From CBFGTJ01 sp965651815 (lineage in GTDB: Bacteria > Actinomycetota > Acidimicrobiia > Acidimicrobiales > Microtrichaceae), in the NCBI GenBank assembly GCA_965651815.1, contig CBFGTJ010000098.1, positions 1-11,659 on the forward strand: a stretch of DNA of 11,659 nt. The letters run 5' to 3'. The notes beneath the pieces are model-generated. The model did no database searches. It saw only the letters and a program-made list of their open reading frames with translations, and was not told where the DNA came from. The translations under genes were made by a program, and so were the position numbers. Every line of letters begins with the position of its first letter. The stretch's first letter is position 1. Positions 1 to 7,336 of the stretch are shown here, one piece after another.

Positions 1-1386
1 GGCGGACGCACGCTGGGCGGCGGCAGCGCCGTCAACGCCATGCTGTGGATCCGGGGCCACCCCGGCGACTTCGACACCTGGGCCGAGATGGGCGCGACGG
101 GCTGGTCCTTCGAGGACGTGCTGCCCTACTTCCGCTCCAGCGAGACCTACGAAGGCGGCTCCGACGACTACCGCGGCGGGGACGGCCCGCAGCACGTCGC
201 CGAGACCCGCATGCTGCACCCCATGACGCGGCGCTTCATCGCCGCGGCCGAGGCGGCGGGGCACCCGCGCACCCCCGACTACAACGGCTCCCAGCCGCTC
301 GGCGTCGCGGTGTCCCAGGTCTCCCAGAAGGGCGGCCTGCGGCACAGCACCGCCCACGCCTTCCTGGACCCGGTGCGCCGCCGCCGCAACCTGACCGTGA
401 CGACCGGGGCGCACGCCGAGCGCGTCGTGCTCGACGGGCGCCGCGCCGTCGGCGTGGAGTACCGGCGCGACGGCACCACCGTGCGCGTGCACGCCCGCCG
501 CGAGGTCATCCTCAGCGCGGGCGCGCTCGCCAGCCCGAAGCTGCTGATGCTGTCGGGCATCGGTCCCGGCCAGCACCTCCAGGACCACGGCATCGACGTC
601 GTGCACGACCTGCCCGGCGTGGGTGAGAACCTGCAGGAGCACCCGAACGCGCACATGACCTACGTGGTCAACCAGACCACGCTGAACCAGGACCTGCGCT
701 CCCCGCGCGCGTTCCTGCACGCCCTCCAGTTCGTGTTCGGGCGTCGTGGCGGGATCACCGCGCCGATGACGCATGCGATCGTCATGGGCAAGTTCGACCC
801 GTCGTCGCCGTGGACGGACTACGAGATCATGTACGGCCCGTTCGACATGGTCCCGAAGATGGACGCCGTGCGCGGCCTCGCCGGCAAGAACGGCAAGATC
901 AGCGTCGGCGGGCGTCGTGCGGTCACGATGTACCCGGCGGTGCTGCACCCTCGCAGCCGCGGCCGGCTCGCGCTCCGCTCGAACCGTGCGGAGGACACGC
1001 CGGTCATCGACCACCAGCTCCTCGGCCACGAGGACGACCGCCGCGCCCTGATGCGCGCCTGCCAGGTCGCACGGGCGATCTTCGACCAGGAGCCGCTGAA
1101 GTCGACGGTCGTCGAGGAGGTCCGCCCCGGCCCCCGCGTCGAGTCGCCCGAGGCGTGGGACGAGTTCTTCACCGAGGTCGCGTTCGGCAGCGCCCACTCC
1201 TGCGGCACCTGCAAGATGGGCACCGACCCCATGGCCGTCGTGGACCCGGAGCTGCGGGTCCACGGGATCGAGCGGCTCCGCGTCGTCGACGCGTCGGTGA
1301 TGCCCACGCTCACCAGCGGCAACACCAACGCACCCGTGGTCATGATCGGGGAGAAGGGCGCCCACCTCATCAGGGAGGCGAGGTGA
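1..1386 (+). CDS. GMC-family FAD oxidoreductase (choline dehydrogenase-like), 5' end cut off by window
   Basis: The frame is open from base 1, so the gene begins upstream; 461 codons plus stop are visible. Codons 1-13 already encode GGRTLGGGSAVNA, the first GMC signature, and GALASPKLLMLSGIG (codons about 174-188) is the second. The C-terminal part carries SAHSCGTCKMG with likely catalytic His399 and GNTNAP with Asn443, the usual His/Asn pair of the choline-dehydrogenase-like branch. Roughly 80-90 N-terminal residues with the GxGxxG dinucleotide fold are missing only because of the window edge (family length about 530-560). GMC enzymes oxidise alcohols to carbonyls with FAD. The substrate cannot be told; given the KstD-like neighbours, a hydroxyl on an alicyclic or terpenoid compound is plausible. 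The stop TGA overlaps the GTG start of the next gene (GTGA), so the two are probably translationally coupled. An internal ATG at codon 14 is not a plausible start because it falls inside the signature. Confidence 0.93.
   Translation, partial: GGRTLGGGSAVNAMLWIRGHPGDFDTWAEMGATGWSFEDVLPYFRSSETYEGGSDDYRGGDGPQHVAETRMLHPMTRRFIAAAEAAGHPRTPDYNGSQPLGVAVSQVSQKGGLRHSTAHAFLDPVRRRRNLTVTTGAHAERVVLDGRRAVGVEYRRDGTTVRVHARREVILSAGALASPKLLMLSGIGPGQHLQDHGIDVVHDLPGVGENLQEHPNAHMTYVVNQTTLNQDLRSPRAFLHALQFVFGRRGGITAPMTHAIVMGKFDPSSPWTDYEIMYGPFDMVPKMDAVRGLAGKNGKISVGGRRAVTMYPAVLHPRSRGRLALRSNRAEDTPVIDHQLLGHEDDRRALMRACQVARAIFDQEPLKSTVVEEVRPGPRVESPEAWDEFFTEVAFGSAHSCGTCKMGTDPMAVVDPELRVHGIERLRVVDASVMPTLTSGNTNAPVVMIGEKGAHLIREAR
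1372..1378 (+). promoter_or_regulatory. Ribosome binding site for the quinone oxidoreductase
   Basis: AGGGAGG lies four bases before GTG 1383, inside the last codons of the GMC gene. It supports the GTG that overlaps the GMC stop as the true start, although the frame stays open far upstream. Confidence 0.6.
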
Positions 1387-2414
1387 CCGCGGGGGGCGGC
1401 AACGAGACGGTTCGAGCTGTCGTCATCCCCCACCACGGCGGTCCGGAGGTGCTCGAGGTCCGCGACATCCCCGCACCCCGGCCCACCCCCGACGAGGTCC
1501 TCGTCGAGGTCGCGTCGAGCGCGCTGAACCGCGCGGACCTCGTGCAACGGCAGGGCGCCTACCCCGTCGACCTCGAGGTCGGCGAGATCGAGGTCCCCGG
1601 CCTCGAGCTCGCCGGCACCGTCGTCGAGGTCGGCTCGCGGGTCCGGGGCTGGAAGCCCGGCGACCAGGTCATGGCGCTCGTCGACGGCGGCGGCCAGGCA
1701 CAGCGCGTCGCGGTCCACCACCGCGCGCTGCTGCGGGTCCCCGCCAACGTCGGCCTCGTCGAGGCCGGGTCGATCCCCGAGGCCTGGATCACCGCGTGGG
1801 AAGCCCTGCGGCAGGGCGGGATGCGCGCCGGTCAGGAGGTGCTCGTCACCGCCGGCGCGAGCGGCGTCGGCTCGGCCGCGATCCAGCTCGCGCGCGCCGC
1901 GGGCTGCCGGGTCATCGCCACCGCGTCGGGGGACAAGCTCGACCGGTGCCGCGAGTTCGGCGCGGACGCGGTTATCGACCACCGCACCGAGGACATCGCC
2001 GAGGCGGTCGCGACGCTGACGGCCGGGCGGGGCGTCGACCTCGCGCTCGACATCGTCGGTGGCGACAACCTCGGCGCCTGCATCGGGTCGACCGGCGAGC
2101 TGGGCACCGTCGTGATCGTCGGGCTCATGGCCGGCACGACCACCGAGCTCGACATGCTCACGGTCGTGAGCCGGCGCATCACGATCCGGGGCACCATCCT
2201 CCGCAGCCGCCCGATCGAGGAGAAGCTCCTCGTCGTGCAGCAGTTCGGGCGCGAGGTGGTGCCGCTGTTCGAGCGGGGCCTCGTGGCCCCCGTGATCGAC
2301 CGCGTGGTCCCCGTCGACGACGTCGCCGCGGCGCACGAGCGCATGGAGGCCAACGCGAACATCGGCAAGATCGTCCTGGACCTCACCGGGACGGGTTCGG
2401 AGGGAACGGCGTGA
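1383..2414 (+). CDS. NAD(P)H:quinone oxidoreductase, PIG3-type zinc-less MDR protein
   Basis: A 343-residue member of the medium-chain dehydrogenase/reductase superfamily. The N-terminal GroES-like part shows GGPEVLEV (19-26), the NRAD motif (49-52) and PGLELAGTVVEVG (72-84). The cofactor fold shows GASGVGSAAIQLA (158-170), the AxxGxxG NAD(P)H-binding loop. The stretch LRSRPIEEK (273-281) resembles the LRxRPxEEK block of the PIG3/TP53I3 family. No catalytic-zinc Cys/His ligands or structural-zinc Cys cluster are visible, which fits a quinone or enone reductase rather than an alcohol dehydrogenase. Length matches the family (about 325-340). The start GTG shares bases with the GMC stop and has an AGGGAGG site; the stop in turn overlaps the GTG of the next gene. 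In this context it could reduce an activated double bond or a quinone formed by the flanking flavoenzymes, but that is inference. Confidence 0.92.
   Translation: MTAGGGNETVRAVVIPHHGGPEVLEVRDIPAPRPTPDEVLVEVASSALNRADLVQRQGAYPVDLEVGEIEVPGLELAGTVVEVGSRVRGWKPGDQVMALVDGGGQAQRVAVHHRALLRVPANVGLVEAGSIPEAWITAWEALRQGGMRAGQEVLVTAGASGVGSAAIQLARAAGCRVIATASGDKLDRCREFGADAVIDHRTEDIAEAVATLTAGRGVDLALDIVGGDNLGACIGSTGELGTVVIVGLMAGTTTELDMLTVVSRRITIRGTILRSRPIEEKLLVVQQFGREVVPLFERGLVAPVIDRVVPVDDVAAAHERMEANANIGKIVLDLTGTGSEGTA
2399..2404 (+). promoter_or_regulatory. Ribosome binding site for the first KstD-like flavoprotein
   Basis: GGAGGG lies six bases before GTG 2411, at the end of the quinone oxidoreductase gene. 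It supports starting the flavoprotein at the GTG overlapping the preceding stop. Confidence 0.6.
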
Positions 2415-4066
2415 CGACGCAACCCCGCGACCAGGGGCCCGAGGGCCCCATCCCTGACTCCGCTGACGTGGTCGTCCTCGGCTCCGGTGGGGCCGGGCTG
2501 GCCGCCGCGATCGCCGCCGCGGACCGCGGCGCCTCGGTGCTGCTCCTCGAGAAGGCGGAGCTGCTCGGCGGCACCACCGCGGTGTCCGGCGGGAACGTGT
2601 GGATGCCCAACAACCACCACCAGCCCGAGGGCGGTGTGGAGGACTCCGTCGAGGACGCCCGCACGTACCTGTTCAGCCTCTCCCACGGGGAGATGGAGCC
2701 GCGGCTCGTCGACGCGTTCCTCACCCACGGGCCGGGGGCGATCGCCACGCTCGAGGAGGGCACCGGCCTGCGGTTCCGGCTGTTCGAGGGGTATCCCGAC
2801 TACCACCCGACGAACCCCGGAGCGATGCCCGACGGCGGGCGCACGCTCGATCCCGACACGTTCCCCTTCGACGAGCTGGGCGAGTGGGGCGACCTGGTCC
2901 GCGTGGGGCGGCACCACGTCGAGGGGCTGCTGCGCATGACGATCATCGAGGGCTTCCGGTACGGCCGTGCCGGCCTGCCCGCCGAGGAGCTCGCCGAGCG
3001 GCGGGCCCGCGACGTGCGTGCCCGCGGCAACGGGCTCGTCGGGCCGCTCCTCAAGGGCTGCCTGGACCGTGGCGTGCAGATCCGCACCAACACCCGCGCC
3101 GTGCGCCTGCTCGGCGGCGACGCCGGGGTCCGCGGCGTGGTGGTCGAGCGGGGCGGCGAGCGGATCGAGGTCGCGGCGTCCGCGGTCGTGCTCGCCACCG
3201 GAGGGTTCGAGCGCAGCGAGTCGCTGGCACGCACCTTCCTGCGCGGCCCGCTCATGGGCCCGCTCGGCGCGCCGGGCAACGAGGGCGACGGGTTGCGCAT
3301 GGCGATGGAGCAGGGGAGCGCGCTCGGCGTCATGGCGGACGCCTGGTGGATGCCGACCATCCCCAGCGGCGGGCCGGACGGCGAGCACGCAATGTGCCTC
3401 GTCGAGCGGACCCTGCCCCGGTCGATCATCGTGAACCGGCACGGCAAGCGCTTCATCAACGAGGCGAGCAACTACAACCACCTCGGCCGGGCGATGTTCG
3501 GCTTCGACCCCGTCGAGTTCGCCCACACGAACATCCCCGCGTGGCTGGTGTTCGACCAGGAGTACCTGGACAGCTACGGGTTCAACCCGGCGTTCCCGTG
3601 GGTCCGCGTCGACCCGGAGTCGCTCCTCACCAGCGCGAGCACGCTGACCGAGCTGGCCGAGAAGCTCGGGATCGACCCGCGGGGGCTGGTCGAGACCGTC
3701 GAGCGGTTCAACGGCTTCGTGGCCCAAGGTGACGACGAGGACTTCGCCCGCGGCCGGACGACCTTCGACCGGTTCAACGGCGACCGCACCCGCGAGGGCG
3801 CGCTCGCCACGCTCGGGCCCATCGAGCGGGCGCCGTTCCACGCCGTGCCGATCGTGCCCGGCGCGCTCGGCACCAAGGGCGGGCCGCGCACCGACGAGGA
3901 CGGCCGCGTGCTGTCCTTCGAGGGCGAGCCGATCCGCGGCCTCTACGCCGCCGGCAACGCGATGGCGTCCGCGACGGGTGCCGTGTACGGCGGTGCGGGC
4001 GGCACGCTCGGACCGGCCCTCACCTTCGGGCACCTCGCCGGTCGGGCAGCTGCCGCCGACCGTTGA
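2411..4066 (+). CDS. FAD-dependent oxidoreductase, 3-ketosteroid-delta1-dehydrogenase-like
   Basis: A 551-residue flavoprotein of the FAD-binding-2 (fumarate reductase/KstD) superfamily. GSGGAG (24-29) is the ADP-binding loop and Glu47 ends the second strand; LGGTTAVSGG (52-61) is the typical FAD contact. ATGGF (262-266) and GLYAAGNAMASATGAVYGGAG (510-530) complete the FAD-binding fold. Positions resembling the KstD active site (known there as Tyr119, Tyr318, Tyr487 and Gly491) are Tyr131 in YPDYHP, Tyr355 in NEASNYNHLG, and Tyr526/Gly530 in YGGAG. The alignment is by eye. KstD enzymes remove hydrogens trans-axially from C1-C2 of 3-ketosteroids; relatives act on other cyclic ketones, so specificity is open. 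There is no signal peptide or membrane segment. It overlaps both neighbours by four bases (GTGA before, TTGA after) and sits in a coupled four-gene run. The incomplete gene at the right edge is a paralogue. Confidence 0.92.
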   Translation: MTTQPRDQGPEGPIPDSADVVVLGSGGAGLAAAIAAADRGASVLLLEKAELLGGTTAVSGGNVWMPNNHHQPEGGVEDSVEDARTYLFSLSHGEMEPRLVDAFLTHGPGAIATLEEGTGLRFRLFEGYPDYHPTNPGAMPDGGRTLDPDTFPFDELGEWGDLVRVGRHHVEGLLRMTIIEGFRYGRAGLPAEELAERRARDVRARGNGLVGPLLKGCLDRGVQIRTNTRAVRLLGGDAGVRGVVVERGGERIEVAASAVVLATGGFERSESLARTFLRGPLMGPLGAPGNEGDGLRMAMEQGSALGVMADAWWMPTIPSGGPDGEHAMCLVERTLPRSIIVNRHGKRFINEASNYNHLGRAMFGFDPVEFAHTNIPAWLVFDQEYLDSYGFNPAFPWVRVDPESLLTSASTLTELAEKLGIDPRGLVETVERFNGFVAQGDDEDFARGRTTFDRFNGDRTREGALATLGPIERAPFHAVPIVPGALGTKGGPRTDEDGRVLSFEGEPIRGLYAAGNAMASATGAVYGGAGGTLGPALTFGHLAGRAAAADR

Positions 4067-5556
4067 GCCTCCGCGGATCGCCTGACCTCCAGCCCGGGCG
4101 AGCCGACCTCGCAACCGGGCCGGCACCGCCACGGCGACCCGCGCGCTCCCCGTGGGTGGCGGTCGCCGTGGTGCTCATCGGCACCTACGCGTCCACGCTC
4201 AACATGACCGTCATCGGGGTCGTCCTCCCGGACGTCGCCCGTGATCTCGGCCGTGCCGGGGGGAACGTCGACTGGGTGGTCACCGGCTTCCTCGTCGGCA
4301 TGGTCCTCGCGCTGCCGCTGACCGGCTGGCTGTCGGACCGGGTCGGTCGGCGCAACATCTACGTCGCGAGCCTGCTCGTCTTCAGCGTCGGTGCCGCGGC
4401 CTCCGCGCTCTCCCCCAGCCTGGAGCTGCTCGTCGCCGCGAGGGTGCTGCAGGGCCTCGGTGGCGGCGCGGTCATCCCGATGGGGATGGCCATCGTGTTC
4501 GACCTGTTCCCCGCGGACCGGCGCGGCATGGCGCTGGGCGTGTGGGGCGTGGCGACGATGGCAGGGCCGGCGGCCGGGCCGCCCGTCGGCGGCTGGATGG
4601 TGGGGGTCGCCTCCTGGCGTGGCGTCCTCGGCGTCTTCGCCGCCATCGCACTGGTCGCCGGTGTGCTCGGCCGGCGCCTCCTCCCCGACGTCGGCCACCG
4701 CGAGCAGCGGCCGCTCGACGTGGCCGGGTGGGTCGTCGCCGCCGCGGCGGTCACCACCGTCATCGTCGGGCTCCGCCAGGCGGCCCCGTGGGGCATCTCG
4801 TCGCCCCCGACCGTGTCCATGGTCCTGGCGGGCCTGCTGCTGGCGGTGTTCCTCGTCCGCCGGTCCCTGTCGCGGGCCGACCCGCTCATCGAGTTCCGCA
4901 TGTTCACCGTGCCGGCGTACTCGGCGGCGATGGCGATCACCGCGCTGCTGAGCGTGGCGCAGTTCGCCCAGTTCACGTTCCTGCCGCTCGAGCTGCAGGT
5001 CGTGCGGGGCCTGGATGCCTGGCACGTGGGGCTGCTGCTCGCGCCGTCCGCGCTGGGCACCGCGGCGATGATGCCGATCGCCGGCTGGCTGGTCGACCGG
5101 ATCGGGGCGAAGGGACCCGTCGCGGTCGGGCTGGCGATCATGGGGTGGACGATGTGGCGCCTCGGGCACCTGACCCCGGAGGTCTCCGAGGCCGAGGTCG
5201 TGCTGACCCTCGTGATCCAGGGCGTCGGCCTCGGGTTCGTCTTCATCCCCAGCTCGGTGGCGGCGATGTCGAGCGTCGCCGGCCGGTTCGTGGCCCAGGC
5301 CAGCGCCATGTCGAACCTCTGCCGGCAGATGGGTGGCGCCGCGGGCGTGGCGGCGCTGACCGCCGTGGTCGTGAGCGACCTCGGCGCCGTCGCACCCGCG
5401 AACGTCGAGGTCGCCCAGGCGCAGGCCGCCTACAACCGGGTCTTCATGGCGACGTTCTGGTGCTTCGCCATCGGCGTCGTGCTGGCGCTGCAGCTGCCGG
5501 GCCGCAAGGCCATGCGCGCCCTGCAGGCGGAGCGCGCCGCCGAGCAGGCCGCCTGA
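4063..5556 (+). CDS. MFS transporter, DHA2 (14-helix, EmrB/QacA) type
   Basis: A 497-residue membrane protein. After a Pro/Arg-rich cytosolic tail (1-30) I count about 14 hydrophobic segments, the DHA2 number rather than 12. GWLSDRVGRR (88-97) is MFS motif A, RVLQGLGGGAVIP (127-139) the motif B region, and GPAAGPPVGGWM (168-179) motif C of drug:H+ antiporters. The DHA2 motif normally reading LDxTIVNVALP appears as LNMTVIGVVLP (46-56), with Asn47 in place of Asp. The family exports drugs and small hydrophobic compounds by proton antiport; beside catabolic flavoenzymes it may instead export a toxic intermediate or move a substrate. The chosen start is TTG overlapping the preceding stop as TTGA. 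I see no good ribosome site, so translation probably depends on coupling; an inner GTG near 4154 would cut into the first helix. It ends block 1. Confidence 0.9.
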   Translation: MSLRGSPDLQPGRADLATGPAPPRRPARSPWVAVAVVLIGTYASTLNMTVIGVVLPDVARDLGRAGGNVDWVVTGFLVGMVLALPLTGWLSDRVGRRNIYVASLLVFSVGAAASALSPSLELLVAARVLQGLGGGAVIPMGMAIVFDLFPADRRGMALGVWGVATMAGPAAGPPVGGWMVGVASWRGVLGVFAAIALVAGVLGRRLLPDVGHREQRPLDVAGWVVAAAAVTTVIVGLRQAAPWGISSPPTVSMVLAGLLLAVFLVRRSLSRADPLIEFRMFTVPAYSAAMAITALLSVAQFAQFTFLPLELQVVRGLDAWHVGLLLAPSALGTAAMMPIAGWLVDRIGAKGPVAVGLAIMGWTMWRLGHLTPEVSEAEVVLTLVIQGVGLGFVFIPSSVAAMSSVAGRFVAQASAMSNLCRQMGGAAGVAALTAVVVSDLGAVAPANVEVAQAQAAYNRVFMATFWCFAIGVVLALQLPGRKAMRALQAERAAEQAA

Positions 5557-5580
5557 CCCGCGGCCCGGGTCGTTGCGTTT
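5555..5580 (+). terminator. Possible weak intrinsic terminator after the MFS gene
   Basis: GACCCG (5555-5560) and CGGGTC (5566-5571) form a 6-bp GC-rich stem with a five-base loop CGGCC; it starts on the MFS stop codon. The following GTTGCGTTT is T-rich by the standards of this DNA but has no clean T run. A hairpin ending the upstream transcript is likely; full termination is uncertain. Confidence 0.45.
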
Positions 5581-5601
5581 GTCACATTTCATACATATGA
5601 T
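5573..5601 (+). promoter_or_regulatory. Candidate sigma70-type promoter for block 2
   Basis: TTGCGT (5573-5578) and TATGAT (5596-5601) are separated by exactly 17 bases; the -10 matches the consensus at five of six positions, the -35 at three. It lies in the only AT-rich stretch of the window (about 40% G+C over 5572-5633) just upstream of the lipoprotein gene. A start of transcription near 5608 would give a leader of about 75 bases. The -35 overlaps the tail of the preceding hairpin. Confidence 0.5.
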
Positions 5602-5620
5602 GCTGAACAATTGATGTGAC
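5581..5620 (+). promoter_or_regulatory. Spaced inverted repeat, possible regulator site
   Basis: GTCACAT (5581-5587) and ATGTGAC (5614-5620) are perfect 7-bp inverted copies 26 bases apart, flanking the candidate -10 box on both sides. Inside lies a second small palindrome, TCATA-CA-TATGA (5589-5600), which overlaps the -10. The arrangement fits repression by a dimeric regulator. No regulator gene is in the window, so the protein is unknown. Confidence 0.45.
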
Positions 5621-5663
5621 GGATGTCGCATGACCGGTGGGCGGCGTGCCGGCCGGGTCCAGC

Positions 5664-5673
5664 GAGAAGGGGG
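5664..5673 (+). promoter_or_regulatory. Ribosome binding site deciding the lipoprotein start
   Basis: GAGAAGGGGG stands eight bases before GTG 5682 and five before TTG 5679. It points to one of these starts rather than the GTG at 5637 in the same frame, which has no such site and would add a non-signal-like stretch ahead of the signal peptide. Confidence 0.6.
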
Positions 5674-5681
5674 CTTCGTTG

Positions 5682-7319
5682 GTGCATCTGGGCCGGTTCA
5701 GCAGGTGGTTCGCCGCGCTCGTCGTCGGCGCGGTGGTCCTCGCCGGGTGCGGCGGTGGGGAGTCCGAGGAGCAGCCGCGGGGCGAGGAAGGGGCGTCGGG
5801 CGATCCCCGCCACGGGGGCACCCTGTCGATCCCCCTCGCCCAGGAGCCGACCACGCTCGACCTCATGCAGGAGCCGAACGCGCTCGTGCAGCAGGTCGTC
5901 GCCCAGATGTACGACCCGCTGCTGCGGCTCGACCCGGAGCTGCTCCCCGAGGAGCGCGAGTTGGTGCCATGGCTCGCGACGGACTGGGAGCAGAACGACG
6001 ACGCGACCGAGATCGAGCTGACCCTCCGGGAGGGCGTCACCTTCCACGACGGCGAGCCGTTCACCGCGGAGGACGTGAAGGCCACCCTCGAGCGCGCCCG
6101 TGACGTGCCCGAGGGGACGACGAGCTACCAGGCGAGCGTGCTCGAGGGCGTGACGGTGGAGGTCACCGGCGACCACTCCGTGGTGCTCCGCTCCGAGGCG
6201 CCGAACCCGATGCTGCTCCCGTCGCTCGCCACACCGGCGTTCGTCATCGTGCCGGCGCACGTGGTCGTCGACGACCCCGAGGGCCTCGAGGAGGAGCCGG
6301 TCGGCACCGGGCCGTTCCGGCTCGCGGCCTGGGACCGTGGCTCCTCCATCACCCTCGAGCGCAACGACGACTACTGGAACGACCCGTACCCCTACCTGGA
6401 CGGCATCGAGTACGTGCTGATGCCCGACCTCAACGCGCGCACCTCCGGGTTCATCTCGGGGTCGGTCCAGCTCTCGGGGCAGGGCGTGGTCGTCCCGGCG
6501 CCGGAGTGGGAGGTGCTCGCCGAGCAGGTGCCGGGGACGACCCTGTACGAGCACGGCAGCGGCTCGGTCTTCCAGACCTTCTTCAACACCGAGGTCGCGC
6601 CCTTCGACGACCCACGGGTCCGGCGGGCGTTCGCGATGGTCGCGGACCAGCAGGTGCAGGGCGACCGCGCCCACGACGGCTACACGGTCCTCAACACCTA
6701 CGGCTCCGCCGTCGGCCTGGACTTCGCGCTGCCCGACGACGAGCTCGCGGAGCATCCCGGGGTGGACGGCGTCGACGATGACGTCCGGGAGCGCGCACGC
6801 GGGCTGCTCGCCGAGGCGGGCCACCCCGACGGCCTCGAGGTCGAGTACCTCGTCGGTGACGTCCCCGTCTACGTCGCCCTGGCCGAGGTGTACGCGAGCC
6901 AGCTCGAGCAGATCGGGGTCACCGCGAAGCTCCGGATCCTGCCGCTCGACACCGACGTCACGCCGGCGGTGCGCGAGGGCAACTTCCAGATGGCGCAGAC
7001 GGCGGCGGGCGCGAACTTCTACGACCCCTGCCTCACCCTCACCCCGTACACCACCGGCGCGATCGGCTCGGTGAACTACAGCCGCTACTCGAACCCGCAG
7101 GTGGACGCCCTGGTCGAGGAGATCTGCTCGTCACCCGACACCGAGGCCCGGCGCGACGCGGCGTTCGAGGTCCAGCGCATCCTGTGGGAGGACGCGCCCT
7201 CGGCCCTGTCGGCCAACACGACCTACGTCCAGGGGGCCCGCCCCGAGGTCAAGGGCGTCACGTCGCCGGGCCTGCTGCGGGAGAACCTCTGGCTCGAGAC
7301 CGTCTGGCTGGACGACTGA
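5682..7319 (+). CDS. Substrate-binding lipoprotein, ABC transporter family 5 (SBP_bac_5)
   Basis: Read from GTG 5682, a 545-residue protein with an ideal lipoprotein signal: a short n-region with two Arg, a hydrophobic core, and the lipobox VLAGC with the lipidated Cys at 23, followed by a Gly/Glu-rich linker. The mature part has the family-5 features: GGTLSIPLAQEPTTLD (45-60), FHDGEPFTAEDVKATLERA (121-139), GTGPFRLAAW starting at 208, LERNDDYW, and DPRVRRAFAMVADQQ. It is predicted to be anchored outside the membrane and to deliver ligand to an ABC importer. Family-5 proteins bind peptides, nickel, opines and other small molecules, so the ligand is open. No permease or ATPase gene is in the window. 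Besides Cys23 the only Cys I see are 450 and 482, a possible disulfide pair. It appears to open block 2 behind the candidate promoter; its stop overlaps an ATG (TGATG) just ahead of the hydrolase. Confidence 0.93.
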   Translation: MHLGRFSRWFAALVVGAVVLAGCGGGESEEQPRGEEGASGDPRHGGTLSIPLAQEPTTLDLMQEPNALVQQVVAQMYDPLLRLDPELLPEERELVPWLATDWEQNDDATEIELTLREGVTFHDGEPFTAEDVKATLERARDVPEGTTSYQASVLEGVTVEVTGDHSVVLRSEAPNPMLLPSLATPAFVIVPAHVVVDDPEGLEEEPVGTGPFRLAAWDRGSSITLERNDDYWNDPYPYLDGIEYVLMPDLNARTSGFISGSVQLSGQGVVVPAPEWEVLAEQVPGTTLYEHGSGSVFQTFFNTEVAPFDDPRVRRAFAMVADQQVQGDRAHDGYTVLNTYGSAVGLDFALPDDELAEHPGVDGVDDDVRERARGLLAEAGHPDGLEVEYLVGDVPVYVALAEVYASQLEQIGVTAKLRILPLDTDVTPAVREGNFQMAQTAAGANFYDPCLTLTPYTTGAIGSVNYSRYSNPQVDALVEEICSSPDTEARRDAAFEVQRILWEDAPSALSANTTYVQGARPEVKGVTSPGLLRENLWLETVWLDD

Positions 7320-7323
7320 TGGC

Positions 7324-7330
7324 AGGGGAG
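7324..7330 (+). promoter_or_regulatory. Ribosome binding site deciding the hydrolase start
   Basis: AGGGGAG lies six bases before ATG 7337 and favours it over the in-frame ATG at 7319, which overlaps the lipoprotein stop and would place this purine run inside the coding region. Confidence 0.6.
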
Positions 7331-7336
7331 CGAACC

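Noticed and set aside
810..1382. Upstream extension of the quinone oxidoreductase frame
   Set aside because: The translation is Arg/Pro/Gly/His-rich and unlike any MDR N-terminus; the conserved domain begins just after GTG 1383, which has a ribosome site.
1796..2410. Upstream extension of the first KstD-like frame
   Set aside because: It is the shadow of the quinone oxidoreductase; the flavin fold starts about 20 residues after GTG 2411.
5594..5599. CATATG (an NdeI site) as a sign of cloned or vector sequence
   Set aside because: It is part of a natural-looking AT-rich promoter region with no vector-like flanks.
5581..5620. Reading the inverted repeat as a CRP/cAMP-receptor site
   Set aside because: CRP-type sites have TGTGA before TCACA with six bases between; here the order is reversed and the gap is 26 bases.
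5623..6103. Two ATG-started frames (5623 and 5630) near the promoter
   Set aside because: They run out of frame across the lipoprotein gene, give Arg/Pro-rich products and lack ribosome sites.
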